From the NCBI GenBank assembly GCA_003660555.1, contig QMUK01000042.1, positions 1 to 10,184 on the forward strand: a DNA stretch of 10,184 nucleotides, written 5' to 3'. The notes under the pieces were generated by a model that saw only the letters and a program-made list of their open reading frames with translations, ran no database searches and was not told the DNA's origin. Position numbers and translations under genes: made by a program. Origin of the DNA: Thermococci archaeon (lineage in GTDB: Archaea > Hadarchaeota > B88-G9). Below are positions 5,717 through 10,184 of this stretch, in pieces; position 1 is the stretch's first letter, and each line of letters starts with the position of its first letter.

Positions 5717-6843
5717 TAGGAGACCCCTAGCTCCTTCATCTCCTCTATGTATTTTCTCCCTTTACCATTTGAGAAGTACTCCCTCGTTTCCCTTAATATT
5801 TTCGAGATGCTCCCTGCTATAGCACTCTTTAGGTCCGCCGGATGGACCCTCCTAGCTAGATATTCCCTTTTTAAATCGTTATATCTTTCGAACTTGAGTA
5901 CCTCCCCTGTTTTATCGTTCACTATGGTCATCTCTCCCAGAATTGGAAATACAACGTATTCGGCAAGCTCTAAAATCGGATTTAGCTCAGTTTCTCCCAT
6001 GGGGCAGTAAGCCTTATTTATCTTTCTTTTTATTTCTTCTGGCGAGTCATGGACGAAAATAGCACTTTCTGGTTTGGATTTAGACATTTTGACTTCTATT
6101 ATTTCTCTTTCGAATTCATCTCTTCTTCCAGAAGCTTTGGCATCTGCTAGCACCCTCCTTTGTCTCTCCGTGATGTGCATACCCATTAACAGATGGTGAT
6201 GAACTGCCAATGGCTTATATCCGAATTCCCTCTCTCCAATATCTATTGCTATGACGTGAGCCTTTCTCTGGTCCATTCCACCGTGAGCTAAGTTCACTCC
6301 CAGTGAGAATATGTCTGAAACCTGCATCGGAACATACAACAATTGAGAGAAGTCTAGCCTCTCTCCTTCCTTTCTACCCATTATTGTTATTGACCTTTTG
6401 ACCCTAGAAAGAGTAGTTCTTCTCGAAATTTTTATTAGGTTTTCTAAATACTCTATTCCAAGTTTTTCGTACAGTTCTGACCCTAAAATGAACTCAGTCT
6501 TACTTGGATTACCTCCACTAACTTCTAAAACTTTTTCGAGAGCTTTTCTGAAGTATCCCCCAGCAATTTTTCTTATGGTATCTAGATCACCCCCCAGCTT
6601 TCTGTTTATCCATGAGTGATAATCCGCTAGGAATACTTTAGTCTTGATCCCAGCTTTTTGAAAATCCGAGACTTTCTTCATGCATATTAGTCCAGTGCCC
6701 AAGTGGACGAAGCCTGAGATTTCGAAACCTATATAATGTACGAGTTTTTCTCCTCTCTCTAGGTAGGAAAGTAGCCTCTCCTCCGTTAGCACTTCCTCTG
6801 TTGGTTTCTCCTTTATTAGCTTTAGAACATCCTCTGGTTGCAT
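5716..6843 (-). CDS. tyrS: Tyrosyl-tRNA synthetase, archaeal type
   Basis: A class I synthetase that activates tyrosine with ATP and charges tRNA-Tyr. The 375-residue protein has the archaeal/eukaryotic TyrRS form. [13 protein letters not shown] (37-49) contains the HIGH-like HLG and the tyrosine-contacting Tyr37. YVPMQVSD (170-177) supplies Tyr170, Gln174 and Asp177. GGMDQRKAH (188-196) precedes KMSKS at 252-256, and [18 protein letters not shown] follows. The C-terminal helical domain is short, as in archaeal enzymes, with no S4 domain. The Tyr/Gln/Asp set argues against TrpRS, the nearest relative. The start at 6843 is supported by a TATA box about 26 nt upstream, implying a leaderless mRNA. 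It is the first gene of a minus-strand operon with the C/D sRNA, the radical SAM gene and probably hypE. Confidence 0.95.
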   Translation of the reverse strand: MQPEDVLKLIKEKPTEEVLTEERLLSYLERGEKLVHYIGFEISGFVHLGTGLICMKKVSDFQKAGIKTKVFLADYHSWINRKLGGDLDTIRKIAGGYFRKALEKVLEVSGGNPSKTEFILGSELYEKLGIEYLENLIKISRRTTLSRVKRSITIMGRKEGERLDFSQLLYVPMQVSDIFSLGVNLAHGGMDQRKAHVIAIDIGEREFGYKPLAVHHHLLMGMHITERQRRVLADAKASGRRDEFEREIIEVKMSKSKPESAIFVHDSPEEIKRKINKAYCPMGETELNPILELAEYVVFPILGEMTIVNDKTGEVLKFERYNDLKREYLARRVHPADLKSAIAGSISKILRETREYFSNGKGRKYIEEMKELGVS

Positions 6844-6864
6844 GTCTCCCGCTATCCTCGAGAG

Positions 6865-6874
6865 ATATTTAAAA
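6865..6874 (-). promoter_or_regulatory. TATA box of the tyrS operon (leaderless start)
   Basis: TTTTAAATAT on the minus strand is centred about 26 nt before the tyrS ATG, so transcription should begin at or next to the start codon. The decayed insertion element begins only about 10 nt upstream of it. Confidence 0.65.
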
Positions 6875-7429
6875 CTTAGGTGTAGGGGTTCTGTTGAATC
6901 TTAGGGTGTTGCATTTGGTGTGGTAAAAATTAGGTTGATTTTTTATGAATTCCAAGCTTTTCCTGAGTAAATCCAACCACTTGTTGTTATCCAAGTTCAA
7001 GTCTATTTTCGCCTTCTCTGCTGGAGTTCTGTCATCCAACCACATATTCGGGCGAATGAAGTTGTAGTAAATCATGTATCCATTGATTATTGGGTATTCT
7101 CAATTTTAACCCTCTCATCACTTTCCCTCTATCTCTCAACTAAATTGTTGTTTAGCTGTCCTCTCCATCTAACATTGCTTATGTGCTTGCAACTCCTATG
7201 ATGTCCCAGAATTCTTTGTTAAACGCTTTGCGATGACTCTTAAGCCATCTGTTATAATAAACTTTGACTTCTTCTTTCCAATTTGCTTTGCCATTCTAAA
7301 TGCTCTTCTTGCATCTTCGATTTTTCTTTCCCTTGATATCACGCTTACAAGCTGAAACATCATCCCTTCATCTATGACATTCCAAAGCCATTTTCAATCA
7401 TCAGCAATCTTAACCATCATTTCATCAGA
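6869..7429 (-). pseudogene. Transposase pseudogene (DDE, IS6/IS240-like)
   Basis: Reading the minus strand across frames restores a recognisable DDE transposase. The first block has SDEMMVKIADD (first Asp) from 7429, then a stop where Trp or Tyr is expected, then KWLWNVIDEGMMFQLVSVIS and FIITDGL (second Asp). A frameshift leads to LKSHRKAFNKEFWD, and another to HISNVRWRGQLNNNLVER (catalytic Glu in LVER). After further in-frame stops comes IYYNFIRPNMWLDDRTPAEKA, the usual C-terminal YN-x-IRPH-like motif. At least three stops and two frameshifts are needed, and the DNA-binding N-terminus is absent. It cannot make a functional enzyme. The remaining 68-codon frame (7075-6869) is only its tail. 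Confidence 0.8.
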
Positions 7430-7440
7430 CTACAACGCAT
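6885..7440 (-). mobile_element. Remnant of an IS6/IS240-like insertion sequence
   Basis: The block holds a decayed transposase on the minus strand. Its tyrS-proximal boundary reads GGGGTTCTGTTG (6885-6896), similar to the GG-x-x-CTGTTG type of IS6-family ends. I could not find the inverted partner on the far side, so the distal end and the 5' part of the transposase gene appear lost. The family call rests on the transposase motifs; the end call is tentative. Confidence 0.5.
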
Positions 7441-7696
7441 GACTTCACTTCGTAATTCCAGCGACAGTGAGAATAAACAATAAACCGATCTGAATATGAG
7501 GCAAGTCAAAAAGTACATGACGCCGGCTACTCTCACCATCGTTCGCTATGTATAACAGCATATTCGAATTCACTAGCACTTCGTCCGAGTTCCTCGCTTT
7601 GCTCAGAACTTCGTTTATCCACAAAACGTAGTATGCACTCGGCTTCAGACGCTGGGAATGAAAAGGATTAAAATTAGATAGAGGAAGACATAACCT
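7441..7696. other. Spacer between the transposase remnant and the methyltransferase; no recognisable gene
   Basis: This stretch of about 256 nt has a weak minus-strand reading frame of 93 codons whose translation I do not recognise and which lacks an evident SD. It may be a second decayed element or the scrambled 5' part of the same insertion sequence. An A/T-rich segment near 7668-7677 (GATTAAAATT) is a possible box A for the methyltransferase gene. Confidence 0.4.
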
Positions 7697-7701
7697 ATGA
7701 A

Positions 7702-7707
7702 GGGGAT
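7702..7707 (+). promoter_or_regulatory. Shine-Dalgarno deciding the methyltransferase start
   Basis: GGGGAT lies 4 nt before the ATG at 7712. The earlier in-frame ATG at 7697 precedes this SD and has none of its own. Confidence 0.5.
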
Positions 7708-7711
7708 AAAA

Positions 7712-8287
7712 ATGGTAAACTTTCAAGCAAAGATGTTCAATAAAAAAGCTTCCGACCCCAAAAACAAACCAGACCAGATTATAGAAGCTATTGCATTAAA
7801 GCCCGGTCAAAGTATTGCGGATATCGGTTCAGGAGGGGGTTATTTTTCTCTGCGATTTGCCAAGATAGTTGGAAAAGAAGGAAGAGTTTATGCAGTTGAT
7901 ACAAAACCAGAACTTTTAGAGTATGTCGAAAATAGTGCCAAAGAAAAAGGATTGGATAACATTATACCAATACTTGTATCGGGAGATAAATTAGAAGATT
8001 TACCTGAAAAAAGCCTGGATTTGATATTCATGCGTAATGTCACCCATCACATACCAAATCGAGTGGAGTATTTCAAGAGTCTAAAACGATTTTTAAAACC
8101 CGATGGGAGAATTGCCATCATTGAGTACAAAAAAGGTAAGATTTTCACTTTCCGTGGATTGTTTGGACACTACATTCCTAAGGAAACCATCATTCAAGAA
8201 ATGGAGGAGGCAGGCTATTTGCTGGAAAAGGAATTCAATTTTTTACCAGAACAACATTTTACAATTTATGTAGTAAAAATGAGCTGA
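7712..8287 (+). CDS. Class I SAM-dependent methyltransferase (Methyltransf_11/UbiE-like)
   Basis: A 191-residue Rossmann-fold methyltransferase. Motif I is ADIGSGGGYFSL (36-47), followed by the acidic strand end VDTK (62-65), which should bind the ribose of SAM. DLIFMRNVTHHI (103-114) is motif IV-like, and LKPDGRIAIIEY (128-139) is the motif VI region. The C-terminal part is short, with no added substrate domain, so the acceptor (small molecule, lipid or metalloid) is unknown. The start at 7712 has an SD (GGGGAT); 7697 is the alternative. Codon use is rich in AAA, GAA and ATT compared with the genes left of 6850, and the gene sits beyond an insertion-sequence remnant, so recent acquisition is likely. 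A small membrane protein follows 34 nt downstream and may be cotranscribed. Confidence 0.82.
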   Translation: MVNFQAKMFNKKASDPKNKPDQIIEAIALKPGQSIADIGSGGGYFSLRFAKIVGKEGRVYAVDTKPELLEYVENSAKEKGLDNIIPILVSGDKLEDLPEKSLDLIFMRNVTHHIPNRVEYFKSLKRFLKPDGRIAIIEYKKGKIFTFRGLFGHYIPKETIIQEMEEAGYLLEKEFNFLPEQHFTIYVVKMS

Positions 8288-8308
8288 AAGTGCAATAATA
8301 TACGTGAA

Positions 8309-8315
8309 AGGAGAT
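8309..8315 (+). promoter_or_regulatory. Shine-Dalgarno deciding the start of the small membrane protein
   Basis: AGGAGAT ends 6 nt before the ATG at 8322. The in-frame GTG at 8304 lies upstream of it and is therefore unlikely to be used. Confidence 0.6.
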
Positions 8316-8321
8316 ACCAAA

Positions 8322-8654
8322 ATGGAGAAAGACGAACTGCGAAGAATCGTCGTTGCTATGCTCTCGATAACGGTGACAATGAGCGTGATAATATGTCTTA
8401 ACAAGCTATCGAAACCAGTTTTTGAGAAACCATACTGGATTAGCATTGTCGCATTATTACTCCTGTATTGGACAATTTTCATCAACTGGTATTCCAAACG
8501 TAAAAGAGAACGAGCATCACATCTCTTCGCGGACTCTTCGTATTGCTTCTCATTCCTCACCTCATCGGGAGTTAATGGTGATGCGTGGTCGCTCACCCAA
8601 CCTTTAGCGCTTTGCATACCCACCAGAGTTATCGGAAACTACGATCTCACATAG
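8322..8654 (+). CDS. Small membrane protein, two predicted helices, atypical C-terminus
   Basis: A 110-residue unrecognised protein with a strong SD. Residues of about 8-28 (IVVAMLSITVTMSVIICL) and 38-56 (YWISIVALLLLYWTIFINW) form two hydrophobic segments joined by a short loop containing KLSKPVFEKPYW. A basic stretch KRKRERA follows, which suggests a hairpin with that end in the cytoplasm. From about residue 65 on, the character changes to Ser/Thr/Cys-rich sequence (ADSSYCFSFLTSSG and onward). The DNA there is less A-rich and is open in several frames on both strands, including 126 codons on the minus strand. The natural gene may have ended or been interrupted near 8510, with the rest read through foreign or repeat DNA. 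It lies 34 nt after the methyltransferase. Confidence 0.5.
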   Translation: MEKDELRRIVVAMLSITVTMSVIICLNKLSKPVFEKPYWISIVALLLLYWTIFINWYSKRKRERASHLFADSSYCFSFLTSSGVNGDAWSLTQPLALCIPTRVIGNYDLT

Positions 8655-8659
8655 AAAGA

Positions 8660-8669
8660 TTTATAAAAA
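8660..8669 (+). promoter_or_regulatory. TATA box upstream of the large anchored protein
   Basis: TTTATAAAAA is a near-ideal archaeal box A. Transcription would start near 8690, giving a leader of about 70 nt before the GTG at 8763. The 8655-8762 spacer holds nothing else that I recognise. Confidence 0.6.
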
Positions 8670-8752
8670 ATAAATAAGTAAGGGAGCAATAAATCGCAAG
8701 GACGAAAGACAAAATTTTAACATCTGTCATCGTGATAGCACAAAGTAAATGT

Positions 8753-8760
8753 GGTGGTGA
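8753..8760 (+). promoter_or_regulatory. Shine-Dalgarno deciding the GTG start at 8763
   Basis: GGTGGTGA resembles the full archaeal SD (GGAGGTGA) and ends just before ACGTG. It contains other in-frame GTG codons (8751, 8754, 8757), but only 8763 leaves it intact as a ribosome site. Confidence 0.5.
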
Positions 8761-8762
8761 AC

Positions 8763-10184
8763 GTGAACAAGAAATTGCTGACCACAATTCTCTGCGGAAT
8801 AATACTGATCTCAGTCTTAGGAGCTTTTCTATTGAAAAGAGAGGCACATGAAGTAATACCAAAAGAGCTAAAGCAGGAGTATCTGAAATTCAAAGAAGAA
8901 TACCTTGAAAAGAAAAATCAAGGCTATGACTTAAGAGAGGCCACTTGGTGGATTAAGGAGGCAAGAAAGGAATATATTGAGGGAAACTACGAGAGAGCAA
9001 AGGAATACCTTAAAAAAGCATTTTTGGCTTTAGAGAAAGCAGAGAAGATAGATTTTTCTCTGCCAGAAACTCCAGAAAGAGGCTGGAAGATTACAGAAAA
9101 ACCTAATACTTTTATTGATAAAATTCCCACGGTAAAGGATTGGGTACCAATAGGAATTACGTACAATTTAGAAGAAGACAATCTTTTGAGATATATCCCA
9201 GGGTATCCTTGGCAGCAGAGCTGTTTCATCTTTGTTGCTATTGGTAAAAGCAAGGAAGGGGATACCCTATTTTATCAGGGAAGATTGCCATTTGAAGGCG
9301 GATTTGCTCCGAGAATAAACATCAACGGAAAGTATTTAAGAAACGTTCCAGTTTTTAAAGGAGGAATGTACTACTACGAGGATGGAATAGAAGGTTATCC
9401 TCATCCCACTGTTTTAGTTCATGGAACGAGGGGTTACAAAGAGATTTTATCTTACGATGAGGAGAATCAAATTTGGTATCACGCAATTTTACCTCCAGAC
9501 GAGAACGGGCTAAAAATTAAGGTTAAAGCTAAAGCCTTAGGCACGCCTTTCTGGATGGGACCCCAAGAGGGACCTTACATCGTCCACGGAGCCTATAGCG
9601 GAACGAAGGACATCGATGTTTGGGGTGGTTTCTGGGTAGTTGGAAGGTTCGAAGGCGAAGTAAAACTTCCTCAACAAAAAGAAGAAAAGGAATTCTCTGG
9701 CTACTTTTTATTCGACAGAGCAACTCACATTGCCTACTATGCCCAGCAGGAATACCAAGGGGAGTATTGCAGAGAAGTAGCTTGTCCAGCAAGAGGTGGG
9801 GTTGTAGAGTTTTCCTGCTTGGCAATATTCCACGAGAATTTCACAATCACTCTTTGTGACTCAAACAATCCAACCCCAGTCGATTTTCCGAAATTTCAGC
9901 ACCAGGGAAGAATAAATTACATCTTCGACGAAAGCTATCCCTTCAACGATTTCACCTTGAGAAGCTTCGGCGAAAAACTTCAGCCCTCAAGTTTCGAACT
10001 CAAAGGAAACTTCGAAGAAGGAAGCGTGAATTTGAAAGGAAAAGTAATTGAATACTGGCCCCCAAGGGGATGGGGAAGAGTAGAAGGAACCTGGTGGGAT
10101 CCAGAGGGAAAGAGGACTTGGGGAAGAGCCTTCATTTCATGGGAAGGTGAAATAGAATTCAAAGGAAAATTGATAAAAGTAAAA
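8763..10184 (+). CDS. Large membrane-anchored, beta-rich secreted protein (3' end outside window)
   Basis: The frame is open from GTG at 8763 to the last base, 474 codons and continuing. Residues about 5-24 (LLTTILCGIILISVLGAFLL) form a signal anchor. Residues about 30-85 are charged and helical (LKQEYLKFKEEYLEKK, WWIKEARKEYIEGNYERAKEYLKKA), probably a helical hairpin. The rest is rich in Trp, Tyr, Phe and Gly with alternating patterns typical of beta barrels or sandwiches, for example FWMGPQEGPYIVHGAYSG (263-280) and GYFLFDRATHIAYYAQQ. Cysteines at 336, 341 and 352 could form disulfides. The layout loosely recalls lipocalin-like AttH/CrtC proteins, but I see no diagnostic motif and do not assign the family. 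It has its own TATA box and SD, and A-rich codon use like the methyltransferase. Confidence 0.8.
   Translation, partial: MNKKLLTTILCGIILISVLGAFLLKREAHEVIPKELKQEYLKFKEEYLEKKNQGYDLREATWWIKEARKEYIEGNYERAKEYLKKAFLALEKAEKIDFSLPETPERGWKITEKPNTFIDKIPTVKDWVPIGITYNLEEDNLLRYIPGYPWQQSCFIFVAIGKSKEGDTLFYQGRLPFEGGFAPRININGKYLRNVPVFKGGMYYYEDGIEGYPHPTVLVHGTRGYKEILSYDEENQIWYHAILPPDENGLKIKVKAKALGTPFWMGPQEGPYIVHGAYSGTKDIDVWGGFWVVGRFEGEVKLPQQKEEKEFSGYFLFDRATHIAYYAQQEYQGEYCREVACPARGGVVEFSCLAIFHENFTITLCDSNNPTPVDFPKFQHQGRINYIFDESYPFNDFTLRSFGEKLQPSSFELKGNFEEGSVNLKGKVIEYWPPRGWGRVEGTWWDPEGKRTWGRAFISWEGEIEFKGKLIKVK

Noticed and set aside
7080-7440. CRISPR-like or tandem repeats in the A/T-rich region upstream of tyrS.
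   Set aside because: No regularly spaced repeat is visible. The sequence is explained by the decayed transposase.
7445-7726. 93-codon minus-strand frame as the transposase N-terminus or a separate gene.
   Set aside because: Its translation shows no helix-turn-helix or transposase motif and it covers the methyltransferase ribosome site. It was kept only as unexplained spacer.
8243-8623. 126-codon minus-strand frame opposite the small membrane protein.
   Set aside because: It has no SD, and its hydrophobic part mirrors the membrane helices of the plus-strand gene, which has a strong SD and follows the methyltransferase in the same direction.

Overview
The window is archaeal DNA. MptE-type pterin pyrophosphokinase, the DNA-repair protein NreA with a C-terminal PCNA-binding tail, an archaeal-type tyrosyl-tRNA synthetase, TATA-box promoters about 25 nt upstream of gene starts, and a canonical box C/D guide RNA all point the same way. 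The set would suit a thermophilic TACK-type archaeon, but I cannot place it more precisely from one window.

Left part (1-2700): the C-terminal end of a membrane-anchored protein overlaps mptE by 4 nt (ATGA). mptE converges on nreA, which is on the minus strand, and the two stop regions overlap by 17 nt. nreA diverges from a Nudix hydrolase gene with essentially no space between the two 5' ends. After the Nudix gene lies a strong inverted repeat (2640-2687). It can be read as a minus-strand small RNA with its own TATA box and U-run, or as a plus-strand 13-codon ORF with a near-perfect Shine-Dalgarno (SD) sequence held inside a hairpin.

Middle (2770-6880): everything is on the minus strand. 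In transcription order there is a leaderless promoter, tyrS, a box C/D sRNA filling the 59-nt spacer, a B12-binding radical SAM gene, and hypE, which overlaps the radical SAM gene by 13 nt. A separately promoted tRNA-Lys(CTT) with encoded CCA follows. The most interesting point is the C/D sRNA. Boxes C, D', C' and D are all perfect, both guides are exactly 12 nt, and its D box overlaps the SD of the radical SAM gene. That suggests both a processed guide RNA and possible L7Ae control of translation.

Right part (6880-10184): a decayed IS6/IS240-like transposase lies directly upstream of the tyrS promoter. Beyond it the sequence becomes visibly more A/T- and AAA/GAA-rich. It carries a class I methyltransferase, a small two-helix membrane protein with an odd C-terminus, and a large anchored beta-rich protein that runs off the window. 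This block looks acquired, whereas the left and middle parts look like chromosomal core.
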